DNA of 64,000 nucleotides from Streptomyces sp. NBC_00154 (GTDB lineage Bacteria > Actinomycetota > Actinomycetes > Streptomycetales > Streptomycetaceae): positions 1,116,001 through 1,180,000 of the forward strand of contig NZ_JAPEMI010000002.1 in NCBI RefSeq assembly GCF_026342835.1. Reading direction: 5' to 3'. Numbering within the stretch: position 1 is the first letter of the stretch; each line of letters opens with the position of its first letter. Positions 45,903 to 54,833 of this stretch are shown piece by piece. A program made the translations under genes and the position numbers. The notes below the pieces were generated by a model. The model was not told where the DNA came from. It saw only the letters and a program-made list of their open reading frames with translations, and ran no database searches.

Positions 45903-46454
45903 ATGTCGACAGAAGCTGCACACCTAGACGGACCGGTGGCCGACCGGGACGGCTGGATCACTGACCGTTGCTCCCTTGACCGCGCTGTGCGCGCGGTCGG
46001 CAGTCGCTCCGCAATGCTGCTGATACGCGAGGCCTTCTACGGCACTCGGCGCTTTGACGACTTCGCGCATAGGGCGGGCATTTCCGAAGCTGTTGCTGCC
46101 TCGCGCCTGCGCGAACTCGTGGCTGTCGGTGTCCTTGAGCGTCGCCCCTACCAGGAGCCTGGCACGCGCACCCGACATGAGTACGCACTCACGAAAAGAG
46201 GCCGCGACCTGCTCCCTGTGGCCTTGGCTCTCATTCAGTGGGGCGACCGTTACCTCGCCGACCCGGCCGGACCACCACTCCTTTTCACCCACCACAACTG
46301 CAGCGCGCCGCTGAGGGCAGGCGTCACCTGTGAGGCGGGGCATGAGGTTCCACTCGGCGAGGTTGGCGTCGCCTTTGCGCCGAACAAGTTGAACGGATCA
46401 GACCTCAGCTCTGCTCCCACGCTCTCGGAGGGCGACCAGACGGCAAACTACTAG
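45903..46454 (+). CDS. HxlR family transcriptional regulator
   Basis: A 183-residue regulator with a winged HTH (LLIREAFYGTRRFDDFAHRA, GISEAVAASRLRELVAVGVL) and a C-terminal extension with cysteines (HHNCSAPLRAGVTCEAGHEV) that may sense thiol or redox signals, or bind zinc. It faces the degraded MFS 5' end, suggesting it represses a divergent exporter. Confidence 0.9.
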   Translation: MSTEAAHLDGPVADRDGWITDRCSLDRAVRAVGSRSAMLLIREAFYGTRRFDDFAHRAGISEAVAASRLRELVAVGVLERRPYQEPGTRTRHEYALTKRGRDLLPVALALIQWGDRYLADPAGPPLLFTHHNCSAPLRAGVTCEAGHEVPLGEVGVAFAPNKLNGSDLSSAPTLSEGDQTANY

Positions 46455-46757
46455 GGCTTGTCCCGTGGGGCCGCCGCGGTGGACGACCACCCGGCTTCGA
46501 CCGCGAGGTCTACCGCCGACGCAATAGCCGAGCGCTGCTGACGCCGCCCCGCACCCGCCTCAGTAGTTCATGAAGGGTGGTTGCCGGGTCCATCAAGGTC
46601 TCGATTGCCGCCCGGGGTCTGTTGACCGGCCGACGGGTGGGTTGGGACAAAAACCCGATGCAGGGTGTCGGCCGGTGTCCGGCCCTTGCCTGCCTGAGTC
46701 GGCGTCTTTGGGCGGCAGGGCCGACCAGTCGCATTGTGGCGTCCACTGCCTCCCTGG
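46455..46757. other. Intergenic with IS5-like debris
   Basis: The forward strand near 46490-46540 reads GFDREVYRRRN and, in the next frame, IAERC, resembling the end of an IS5 transposase core. Otherwise no gene in about 300 bases. Confidence 0.35.
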
Positions 46758-47672
46758 TCAGAAGAGGTTGAAGCCGTGAGCATGTGCCCAGTTGGTGGCC
46801 CGGCTGGTGAAGGCGCGGGCGGCGGCGCTTTGGTACGTGCTTTCACGATGCAGGAGTGTGACGGTGCGGGAGGGGAGTGCGGGGGAGAGGGGGATGGGGG
46901 CCAAGTGGGGATGGCCGCGGGTGATCGCGTCGGGTAGGACGGTCGCGAGCGGGGTGCGGGTCACGATTTCGGTGAGTGCGTTGATGGAGTTGGCCTCCAA
47001 CGCGATCCGTGGCTGCACGTGGTGTTCGGCGAGGTGCTGGTCGATGTGCTGGCGGGTGGCGAAGTCACCGCTGAGCAGGGCGAGATGGCGTTCGCGAAGG
47101 TCGGTGATGGGCAGGGGGCCGCGCCTTTGGATGTCGGGGTGATAGGGGCCGACGACGAGGCTGAGGGTCTCGGTGAACAGTGCGGTGGCCTCGATGCCCG
47201 GGTGATGGGCGCCCATGAAGGCGATGCCGAGATCAATCCGATCGCCGAGCAGGTCGGCTTCGATGCGGGTCTGGGGCATCTCTCGCACGTCCAAGGTGAT
47301 GCCCGGATAGCGGGCATAGAAGTCGGCGACGAGGGGGCCCGTGAGGTAGGCCGTAAAGGTAGGGGTGACAGCGAGGCGTAGGTGCCCACGGGAGAGGTTC
47401 TGCACGTCCAGCACCGCCTGCTCGCCGGCCGCAAGGTCCTGTAGCGCGCGCTGGGCGTAATGGGCGTAGGCGGTCCCGGCGTCGGTGAGGCGTACCGTGC
47501 GGCCAGTACGGTCCAACAACTGGACACCGAGGGCTTTTTCCAGCTGCCGGACCTGCTGAGACAGGGTGGGTTGCGAGATGCGCAGGCCCTCGGCGGCGCG
47601 GGTGAAGTTCCCGTGCTCGGCCACTGCGAGCAGGTATCGCAGATGGCGCAGTTCAGGCTTCACACCCATCAT
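46758..47672 (-). CDS. cynR: LysR family regulator of cyanate degradation (CynR-like)
   Basis: A 304-residue LTTR: HTH LRYLLAVAEHGNFTRAAEGL / RISQPTLSQQVRQLEKALGV, effector domain LRLAVTPTFTAYLTGPLVAD. Divergent from cynT with 112 bases between starts, as in E. coli cynR-cynTSX, where CynR activates on cyanate. The intergenic region has TTATAG (47672-47677) and CTATAA (47717-47722) in inverted orientation, a possible LTTR site. Gene name rests on context plus similarity of pattern. Confidence 0.85.
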   Translation of the reverse strand: MMGVKPELRHLRYLLAVAEHGNFTRAAEGLRISQPTLSQQVRQLEKALGVQLLDRTGRTVRLTDAGTAYAHYAQRALQDLAAGEQAVLDVQNLSRGHLRLAVTPTFTAYLTGPLVADFYARYPGITLDVREMPQTRIEADLLGDRIDLGIAFMGAHHPGIEATALFTETLSLVVGPYHPDIQRRGPLPITDLRERHLALLSGDFATRQHIDQHLAEHHVQPRIALEANSINALTEIVTRTPLATVLPDAITRGHPHLAPIPLSPALPSRTVTLLHRESTYQSAAARAFTSRATNWAHAHGFNLF

Positions 47673-47784
47673 TATAGATGCGGTCGATGGAACTCAGTGG
47701 TAATGAGTCTTGGACGCTATAAGGGCAGCTCGTGCACAGTGAATGAGGTAGACCTCATCGGCAAACCACCGGAAGGAGTACGGC

Positions 47785-48384
47785 ATGCGTCATCTCGCCG
47801 AGGGCATCACCCGCTTTCAGCGGGAGGTCTTCCCCGCCAAGGCAGGGCTCCTCGCTCAGCTGGCCACCACCCACCAGCCCAGCACGCTGTTCATCGGCTG
47901 CTCTGACGCCCGTGTCATCCCCGAGCTGATCACCCAGGCCGATCCCGGCGAGCTGTTCGTCATCCGCACTGCCGGCAACCTCGTCCCCCTCTACACCTCC
48001 GGCGCCGACGGCATCGTCGCCAGCATCGAGTACGCCATTGCCGTCCTGGGAGTGAAGGACATTATTGTCTGCGGACACTCAGCATGCGGTGCAATGACCG
48101 CTCTCGCCCAAGGCCATGACCTGACCGACACCCCGGCCATCGCCGACTGGCTGCGCCAAGCGGCTGCCGCCCAGGACCTCAACGCACCCGCCGGAAGCAG
48201 GCAGACAGTCGCCGCATTGGTACGGGAAAACGTCGCCGTCCAGCTGGCGAATCTGGCCACACACCCCTCGGTGGCCCATGCGCTGGCCAAGGACAGTGTG
48301 CGGTTGCACGGCTGGGTCTTCGACATCCCAACTGGAACCGTCGAGGAACTCGACGCCGGGCCGCACCGCTCCCTCGTGGCCTGA
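47785..48384 (+). CDS. cynT: Beta-class carbonic anhydrase
   Basis: A 199-residue beta-carbonic anhydrase. Zinc ligands are Cys in LFIGCSDARVIPELI and His/Cys in IIVCGHSACGAMTALAQG; the catalytic Asp-Arg pair is CSDAR. It converts CO2 to bicarbonate. In the cyanate pathway it replenishes the bicarbonate that cyanase consumes. GGAAGGAG precedes the ATG; cynS follows 88 bases on. Confidence 0.94.
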   Translation: MRHLAEGITRFQREVFPAKAGLLAQLATTHQPSTLFIGCSDARVIPELITQADPGELFVIRTAGNLVPLYTSGADGIVASIEYAIAVLGVKDIIVCGHSACGAMTALAQGHDLTDTPAIADWLRQAAAAQDLNAPAGSRQTVAALVRENVAVQLANLATHPSVAHALAKDSVRLHGWVFDIPTGTVEELDAGPHRSLVA

Positions 48385-48472
48385 CCCCCCGGCCCAGTCT
48401 GGCCGATCCACGGGACCATGTCTTCCGCTCTCCGCACTTTCATGGGGGGACCGACTGAAAGGAAGCAACGCC

Positions 48473-48943
48473 ATGATGCACGCCCAACTCGACAACACCG
48501 CCCGCCAGCAGCTCGCGGTCACCGCGGTCGAAGCCAAGACCCGCAAGGACCTCACCTGGCAGCAGATCGCAGACGCTGCCGGCCTGTCCGTGGCGTTCGT
48601 CACGGCCGCCATCCTCGGCCAGCACGCGCTGCCGGAGAAGTCGGCCGAGGCCGTCGCCGAACTCCTTGGCCTCGACGACGATGCGGTGACACTGCTGCGC
48701 AGCATTCCCACTCGCGGCTCCATCGAGGGCGGCATTCCCACCGACCCGACGATCTACCGTTTCTACGAGATGATCCAGGTTTACGGCACCACGCTCAAGG
48801 CCCTGATCCACGAGCAGTTCGGTGACGGCATCATCTCCGCGATCAACTTCAAGCTCGACGTAAAGAAGATCGCCGATCCCGAGGGAGGCGAGCGCGCCGT
48901 GATCACCCTGGACGGCAAGTACTTGCCCACTAAGCCCTTCTAG
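48473..48943 (+). CDS. cynS: Cyanate hydratase (cyanase)
   Basis: A 156-residue cyanase that converts cyanate plus bicarbonate to carbamate, giving ammonia and CO2. The N-terminal HTH-like dimer domain is DLTWQQIADAAGLSVAFVTA. The catalytic core YRFYEMIQVYGTTLKALIHE with Arg and Glu, then IISAINF with the Ser, is complete, and the C-terminus GKYLPTKPF is canonical. ATG at 48473 has AGGAAG 7 bases upstream. The stop codon TAG coincides with the outer end of an IS630 remnant. Confidence 0.96.
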   Translation: MMHAQLDNTARQQLAVTAVEAKTRKDLTWQQIADAAGLSVAFVTAAILGQHALPEKSAEAVAELLGLDDDAVTLLRSIPTRGSIEGGIPTDPTIYRFYEMIQVYGTTLKALIHEQFGDGIISAINFKLDVKKIADPEGGERAVITLDGKYLPTKPF

Positions 48944-49190
48944 TGTCGCCTGCGCCGAAAATCACGGACTTAGTCTCTTGCTGGTTTTCAGTGGCTCGTG
49001 GAGTCACCTTGCTGAGGTAGTCGGCGAGGGATTTGAGGATCTCGTCGGCTGCCTTGGTCCAGGTGAAGGGCCTGGGGTTCTCGTTCCAAGAGTCGATCCA
49101 GGCTCTGATGTCGTCCTCCAGCGCCTTCACCCAGGTGTGGACGCTGCGGCGGATGAGTTCGTCGGTCAGCAGGCCGAACCAGGGAGCCGG
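48944..49190 (-). pseudogene. IS630 transposase C-terminal fragment abutting cynS
   Basis: The reverse strand reads FGLLTDELIRRSVHTWVKAL, then DSWNENPRPFTWTKAADEIL and SLADYLSKVTP. Its outer end TAGTGTCGCCTGCGCC begins at the cynS stop. Only the last ~75 codons remain; the break is near 49190. Confidence 0.85.
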
Positions 49191-49347
49191 TGCCCAGCCA
49201 GAAGCCGCCTGTCCTACAGGACAGCAGCGTGGTGGAGTCGGTCATGCGCAACAGGCCGTTCGGGGGCTGGCGGGGTGGCCGATGTCCACGCGCCGGTGCG
49301 TCGTTCCGACCAGGTGTCGGAGAGCGACGGCGCAGGTCTGTATTCCT

Positions 49348-51588
49348 TTATTTAGGAATGTCGAGCCACACTGTCTTTCCTCGGCCGTGGGGAGAATTTC
49401 CCCACGCGGAGGAAAGGATTTCCACAATGCTTAGCCCCCTTCCGTGCTCCGCCGCGGCGTTCGCCTCGTCGGAGTCGGTGATGGATGTCGGCACTGGAGG
49501 CTTGGCGTCGGTGTCACGGACCTCGAAATGAATGCGGTCGGGGTATTCGCGGAGCCATACCTCGACATCGCTGTCGGCGTGAATGAGGGCATTAGTGACG
49601 ATTTCGGAAGCCATCACTTCCATGTCGTCGGCAAGTCTCTGCAGGTCCCGTCTGAGCAGGTAACTCCTCACGAACCTTCGCACGGACCTCACGCCCTGGA
49701 TGTCGTGCCTCCGTATAGCCATCCGGTCGACCCTGCGGACCGAGCCGAGAGGATTTCCCTCGTATAGAGCGAACAGGAGTGCCATGTCGTCCCGCTGGCG
49801 CTCGGGGCGCTTCGACGCGCCCATGAGGAGCAAGTCCGCAATCTTGTGCAGGGAACGGGCTTCGACTCTGTCGGCTGAAGCGAGAAGGCTGCGTGCGTCG
49901 ACCACCGGGTCGCCGGTGGGGGAGTTGACGATTCCGTCCGTGTAAAGCATCAGTAGTGTCTCCGGGCGGATGGTGAATTCCGTGCTGCTATACACATAGC
50001 CAGGCTCAACGCCGAGCGGGAGGTTCGGCGGAGCGTCCGGCGCTATGATCCCGGCCTCGGGGCAGCGAAGGAGCGGAACCGGGTGACCGGCCAGAGCGAT
50101 CTCGACGACCCCGCCTTCCGGATCGAGTCGGACGAAACAGCAAGTGGCAAAGAGATCGGTGTCGAGTTCGGCGAGCAGTTCGCTGGATCGGGCGAGCACA
50201 TCGGCGGGCTCGTGTCCTTCCGCAGCATACGCGCGCAGTCCGCTTCGGAGCTGTCCCATGATCACCGCGCTGTCGATGTTGTGGCCCTCCACGTCGCCGA
50301 CCACGAGACCGGTTTGCCGACCCGGCAGGGGAATGACGTCGTACCAGTCACCGCCCATCCCCGAGGGGGCGGACGCGGACAGGTACCGAGCAGTGATCAC
50401 CACCTCGGGGAGTTCGGGCAGTGAGCGGGGGAGTAGCTTCTTCTGCAGCGCCTCCGTGAGAGCGTGCTCGCTCTCGGTGAGTTGGGCACGCTCCATGGCC
50501 ACGGCGAGCTGGGCGGCCATCATCAGCAGGACGGCCTGTTCTTCGGCGCCGATCCATCGCGCGGTCTCAAAGCCGAGCAGGCAGCTGCCCCGGAAGTTTC
50601 CGCTGCCCACCAGAGGTAGCACCGCACATGCCTGGATGTCAGCACTCTCCAGAGTGGGGTAGGTCGCTAGCAGTGCCGCGCGATCGGGGAGAAAGAGGGG
50701 TTGTCCGGTGCAGAGCACATCTGCACTGGGGGTGCTTCTGTCCAGGGGCGCCCCGTGGACCATCCGCACCAGCTCCGCAGACCCGCTGTGCCCGGCCACC
50801 CGAAGTCTGCCCTCTTGAGCCACCGCAGCCACGAATGCGCTGGCGCCGAAAGGCAGCATGATCCGTTCACGCGCAGCTCGCATGACGTCGACCAGCCCCG
50901 GCGCCTCGTTGAGCGCGGCGGAGAGTTTGTGTACTTGGTACATCTGCGAGAGAGCGGCTGATCCGGGAAGGTCGGGCAATCCCCAACGTTGCTTCACCTC
51001 CGCGATGGGGATCCCTTCATCGTCCGGGCTTCGGAACATGGGGATGATCAGGGGAGATGCGGTCGGCTTCATGGTGTGATCAACCTGAGACTGGTCGACC
51101 AAACCGGACGTCAGCAGTTCCCCCAGCGTAGCCATCCGTTCCTGCAGTCCCTCGCAGGTCTGGCTTGGCGGTACCCAAATCCCGGTCAGCACTCCAAGCT
51201 TCTCGTCCCCGGCGATGAGGGGTACGGCCACGACCGAGTATGGGTAGGGCATCATCCGCAGTGCGCGCTCTTCACGGGAGATCGCATGGGCAGCGTCGGA
51301 GGCCACGGTGCGGCCGGTGCGGTAGGCGGCAGCCGTTACGAGGGGACCGTCGCACGCAATGACCTCGGGGATGGTGAAGACCGCTGGCGGGGCCCCGCCG
51401 ACTGCGGCTGACAGCAGGTGCGTGCCATTGGCATCATGCGCAGCCAGGTAGACGACGCCGACATAGGCGCCGAACTCGAATCTCATCTGACGGAAGACCT
51501 CGGCAAGCAGCTTGCTCCGGTCAGTGGGGGCTGGAGGGGGGTTGCCGGTGGCGTCAGTTCCGTCGTTGGCTGTCCGGGAATCTTTCAC
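49348..51588 (-). CDS. GAF - SpoIIE phosphatase - ATPase sensor protein
   Basis: A 746-residue cytoplasmic signalling protein. It has GAF-like domain 1 (about 30-170: MRFEFGAYVGVVYLAAHDAN), GAF 2 (about 215-380: LSAALNEAPGLVDVMRAARE), SpoIIE PP2C phosphatase (about 385-600: MGGDWYDVIPLP, GLVVGDVEGHNIDSAVIMGQ, MLYTDGIVNSP), and a C-terminal RsbW-like HATPase (DMEVMASEIVTNALIHADSD; GRGLSIVEILSSAWG). The fusion joins an anti-anti-sigma phosphatase with an anti-sigma-type kinase, the usual Streptomyces partner-switching design for stress control. No partner gene is adjacent. Confidence 0.94.
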   Translation of the reverse strand: MKDSRTANDGTDATGNPPPAPTDRSKLLAEVFRQMRFEFGAYVGVVYLAAHDANGTHLLSAAVGGAPPAVFTIPEVIACDGPLVTAAAYRTGRTVASDAAHAISREERALRMMPYPYSVVAVPLIAGDEKLGVLTGIWVPPSQTCEGLQERMATLGELLTSGLVDQSQVDHTMKPTASPLIIPMFRSPDDEGIPIAEVKQRWGLPDLPGSAALSQMYQVHKLSAALNEAPGLVDVMRAARERIMLPFGASAFVAAVAQEGRLRVAGHSGSAELVRMVHGAPLDRSTPSADVLCTGQPLFLPDRAALLATYPTLESADIQACAVLPLVGSGNFRGSCLLGFETARWIGAEEQAVLLMMAAQLAVAMERAQLTESEHALTEALQKKLLPRSLPELPEVVITARYLSASAPSGMGGDWYDVIPLPGRQTGLVVGDVEGHNIDSAVIMGQLRSGLRAYAAEGHEPADVLARSSELLAELDTDLFATCCFVRLDPEGGVVEIALAGHPVPLLRCPEAGIIAPDAPPNLPLGVEPGYVYSSTEFTIRPETLLMLYTDGIVNSPTGDPVVDARSLLASADRVEARSLHKIADLLLMGASKRPERQRDDMALLFALYEGNPLGSVRRVDRMAIRRHDIQGVRSVRRFVRSYLLRRDLQRLADDMEVMASEIVTNALIHADSDVEVWLREYPDRIHFEVRDTDAKPPVPTSITDSDEANAAAEHGRGLSIVEILSSAWGNSPHGRGKTVWLDIPK

Positions 51589-52129
51589 GCTTTCCCCACA
51601 CGGTGCGGCGCGCTATGCGGCTATAGGGCGCGGATTGCGTCATCCGGCGACTACGTCCCCGGTCCTATGTGATGGCACTCATTCAAGTCATCTCACCCCG
51701 GTGACTCTGGTGCAACCGCGGCGCGGCGATGCTCTCGCGGCTTGTCTTCAGCATTGGGAAGTGTGTCCGCCTCTCGTAAACCTGCGGGGCCGGTCACGCC
51801 GGTGAGACCAACGGTTTCGCGATGAAGGGCGGCGCACCGCGCACCGCCCAGTAGGTGGGCGGAGGGTGCTCGTTGTGGTCCGCTTGTGGACGGCAAGGTC
51901 CTGCCGTGCGGGGGTCCCGTTGATGGTGAGCACGTGGTCGAGGGCCTCGCGTCGGATACTGCCGGTGATCCTTCTGCCTAGGGGAGGTGGGCGCGTGATG
52001 TTCCTCGGCCGGCTCGCGGCGTGTCGTGCCGGTGGACGGGCGTCCACGCCCGGCCCGCAGTGGGGCATGGTCCGGGCGTGGACGCCCCCTTGTGACGCGG
52101 TGGTTAGCCCGACGTCGCCGGGGCGGCCT
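51589..52129. other. No recognisable gene
   Basis: About 540 bases between the phosphatase and a protease remnant. No family, repeat or RNA recognised. Confidence 0.35.
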
Positions 52130-52800
52130 TCAGGAGAGGTTCGCACGGACTGCCTTGTCCGCATGCACCTTGGTCTTCTTGCCCTGCGGTGGCGTGGCCG
52201 GGGCGCTCGCACGCAGGGTGTGCTTGCCCGGGTTCGCAACGAACAGGGTGAAGAGACCGTTGCCGGCCCGAGGGTCGTCCGGCGTCGCGACGGTGACCGC
52301 CGTGCTGACCGGATGCTGCAAGTCGGTGATAGTGGCGCCGACCAGGCCCGCCCTGGAGCTGCTGTCACGGACGGTGTCGACGGTCAAGCCGCCAGAGACC
52401 GGCACGAGGGTGCGCGTCCCGACGTACACGTCCCCTGGCGTCGCCGCTCGAGGAGGAGTGACCCAGGTCGTCTCCCAGGTCGTGCCGCCGTCGGTGGCGA
52501 CGTCCACGCTCATCTGCAGTTTGTGCGGTTTGTTCAGGTATGCCGTCTAGAAGTCGAGCTCCGCCGACTGTCCGCCGGAGAAGTCGTAGACCGGGCTGAT
52601 CAGTTGGCTGACCGGGTGCGGGCCGATTGGTCAGTTGTCGCTCTCGATGACGGCGAACGAGCCGCTGCCGCCGGTCGCGTCGCCGCGCTGGATCGGGTTG
52701 TCGAATTCCCATCCATTGTCGGTGCGCCGGGAGCGTTGATCACGGTCCAGCCCTGCGGAGTCGAGCTGGTGGAGTCGACGTTCCCGTCGCGCCGTCGCGT
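52130..52800 (-). pseudogene. Secreted peptidase C-terminal domain, decayed
   Basis: Reverse-strand pieces NVDSTSSTPQGWTVINAPGA, then (frameshift) WEFDNPIQRGDATGGSGSFA, then (after stops) PVSQLISPVYDFSGGQSAEL and MSVDVATDGGTTWETTWVTP form a MAM-like/choice-of-anchor-J jelly roll as found at the end of secreted Streptomyces peptidases. Multiple stops and shifts; the catalytic domain is absent. Confidence 0.65.
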
Positions 52801-52884
52801 CTGAGTATGTAGCCGACAGCCGTGGCGGTGTCGAGGTCCGTGGTCAGTTCCTGGACGACCGCATGGCTGTAGCGGGGCGGCTCC

Positions 52885-54720
52885 TCAGTCTGGCAGTCCC
52901 TGGTAGCCACGCAGCTTGCGATACAGCGTTGCCCGGCCGATGCCCAGCGATGCCGCCGCGCGCGCCTTGTTACCCCCGTGGCGGTGCAGCGCGCCGAGGA
53001 TCGCCTCGCGCTCGGCAAGCGCAATTGGGCTCAGCTTTCGAGCGGCGTGTGTCTCCCGTACAGCGTCGGGAAGTTCGCCACGGCGCACCGGCCCGGAACT
53101 GCGCCGCTGCTTCGCCACCGCCCTTACAAGGTGAGCGAGTTCGGTGATATTGCCGGGCCAGGAGTGCTGTTCGAGCGCTCGCAGCGTGTCGAGTGTCCAG
53201 GTCAGCGGCGGCTGCCCGGGCTCCGGCCGGGGTGCGAGGAGGGGGAGCAATTCCCTTATGTCATCGGCTCGTTCACGCAAGGGCGGCAGTACGACGGAAC
53301 GTGCCGCCAGTGTGTCCAGCAGCCGCTGCAGACATGGGCCGGGCGCGGTCCCTGGTGTGTACGTCGCCACGAGCGGCAGCTCCGGTTGCTCGCCGAGCAG
53401 GGCGATCAGTGCGGCCACATCACGCTGTGCCAGCTGCTCGGTGTGGCGCAGCAGCATGGGATTGGTCAGGGCGCCCTTACCACTCAGCGACTCGCATTGA
53501 GCGGCTAGTTCGCCGTCTGGTGCCTGGGCGGCATCGACGATCAGCGGCCCGATGTCGTTGCGCCGGGCGAGTAGGGCCAGAGCCAGCGCGGTCTTCCCGG
53601 TGCCGCGCTCGCCGGTCAGTAGCAACGGCTGCCCGGACTGCGCCAGGTCGAGCGCGAGGCCCGCTGCATGCCGCCACGGCACGGAACTCCCGGCCAGCCT
53701 GACCAGCTTGTCCCGCCCAAGCCGTGGTTCACTGAAATGTTCCTTACGAAGGCGGTCTGGCTCACCACGTCGACTTGTCTTTTCGGACAAGTGTGAGGGC
53801 GGGGAGAGCACGGCGCTCAGCTCGCTCGGTTCCTCGACAACGGCGAGCACACCACCCGTCCGCAGCGGGGTGACCCGAGCGACACGCCCCTCACCGTCCG
53901 GCAGTTCGATGTTGTATGCCTCCGCAGGCTCTTCCCATACCCCTGCCGCCTCCCGTTCGAGCACCGCCAGTGCCTGCGGGGACAGCAGCCGCGCCGCGCC
54001 GCCACTCACCAGCTGGTTCCGGCCGTCGAGCGCGAGCACCGCCCGCCCCTCGGCGCTCTCCCGCAGATAGGCGTCGAGCAGCAGACGCTCCGGCGGCCGT
54101 GCCGCGGCGGCCAGCTCCGCCTCGACAGCCGCTGCCGTCGCCTCGGCGAGTACGGCGCCCGTGTGCGGAACGCAGTCCGCGCGTAGTCCGCCCACGACCG
54201 TTACTGTGCCGGCCGCGCGCCCAGAACCAGGTCCACGGAGCGGAACACTGACACAGGAGAGTTCCTGCCACAGGTCGAGAAAGTGCTCGGGTCCGTGCAC
54301 CTCGGCGCGAACTCCCGTGCGCAGGGCGAGCGCCACGCTGTTGTTGCCGACGACCCTCTCCGACAGATCACGGCGCAGGGTGTTCGAGGACCAGCGGCCA
54401 CACCACCACAGGACCTTGCAGCGTTCGTCCGTGAGGAGCAGCGCGCAGTCCCCGCCGTCCAGCGCGGCTGCGAGCCGGTCGAGCACTGGGCGGGCCGCGG
54501 CGAGCAGCGCCGAGTCCTCGGTGTCATCGGTACCGGGCGCCGTCGCCAGATCGCGCCGTACTCCGTAGAAACGCGCACGCCGCCAGGCCGCTACAACGTT
54601 GTTCGGCACGTCGTCGGGCAAGGGCCGACCCTGCAGGAAGCGCTCGCGCGCCTGGCGTATCCGCTCGAGGGAGAACGCTGTGCCGGAGTCGGCTGTGGGG
54701 GAGTGCTCGGTACTGGTCAC
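52885..54720 (-). CDS. AcoR-like GAF/AAA/Fis-HTH transcriptional activator
   Basis: About 611 residues. An N-terminal sensor (SERVVGNNSVALALRTGVRA and following, GAF-like) is followed by an AAA+ module with Walker A LLLTGERGTGKTALALALLA and VVLPPLRERADDIRELLPLL, and a Fis-type HTH at the end (NKARAAASLGIGRATLYRKL). The GAFTGA loop needed to contact sigma54 is missing, as expected in actinomycetes, which lack sigma54. GTG at 54720 is preferred over 54765, because the longer version would run through a perfect inverted repeat that looks like the operator. Divergent from the FAD hydroxylase, its likely target. Confidence 0.88.
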   Translation of the reverse strand: MTSTEHSPTADSGTAFSLERIRQARERFLQGRPLPDDVPNNVVAAWRRARFYGVRRDLATAPGTDDTEDSALLAAARPVLDRLAAALDGGDCALLLTDERCKVLWWCGRWSSNTLRRDLSERVVGNNSVALALRTGVRAEVHGPEHFLDLWQELSCVSVPLRGPGSGRAAGTVTVVGGLRADCVPHTGAVLAEATAAAVEAELAAAARPPERLLLDAYLRESAEGRAVLALDGRNQLVSGGAARLLSPQALAVLEREAAGVWEEPAEAYNIELPDGEGRVARVTPLRTGGVLAVVEEPSELSAVLSPPSHLSEKTSRRGEPDRLRKEHFSEPRLGRDKLVRLAGSSVPWRHAAGLALDLAQSGQPLLLTGERGTGKTALALALLARRNDIGPLIVDAAQAPDGELAAQCESLSGKGALTNPMLLRHTEQLAQRDVAALIALLGEQPELPLVATYTPGTAPGPCLQRLLDTLAARSVVLPPLRERADDIRELLPLLAPRPEPGQPPLTWTLDTLRALEQHSWPGNITELAHLVRAVAKQRRSSGPVRRGELPDAVRETHAARKLSPIALAEREAILGALHRHGGNKARAAASLGIGRATLYRKLRGYQGLPD

Positions 54721-54746
54721 GACGGCTCTACGGTATCCGGCTGCCG

Positions 54747-54765
54747 GTGTCTCGAATTGAGACAC
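54747..54765. promoter_or_regulatory. Perfect inverted repeat, probable operator
   Basis: GTGTCTC-GAATT-GAGACAC lies between the regulator start (54720) and the hydroxylase start (54834). Seven-base perfect arms with a 5-base spacer suit a dimeric Fis-type HTH. Confidence 0.6.
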
Positions 54766-54833
54766 CCATTCTCACGCGGACAGGTTCAAGATCACTAATG
54801 AACAAGTTGTGAGTCCATCTCAGGAGCTACGCA

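Noticed and set aside
49206..49221. CTGTCCT-AC-AGGACAG palindrome next to the IS630 remnant
   Set aside because: Short, with a 2-base spacer, within decayed IS sequence; no partner or repeat elsewhere in the window.
49386..49406. CGTGGGGA/TCCCCACG hairpin as a terminator
   Set aside because: It lies inside the C-terminal coding sequence of the ATPase domain, upstream of the stop codon.
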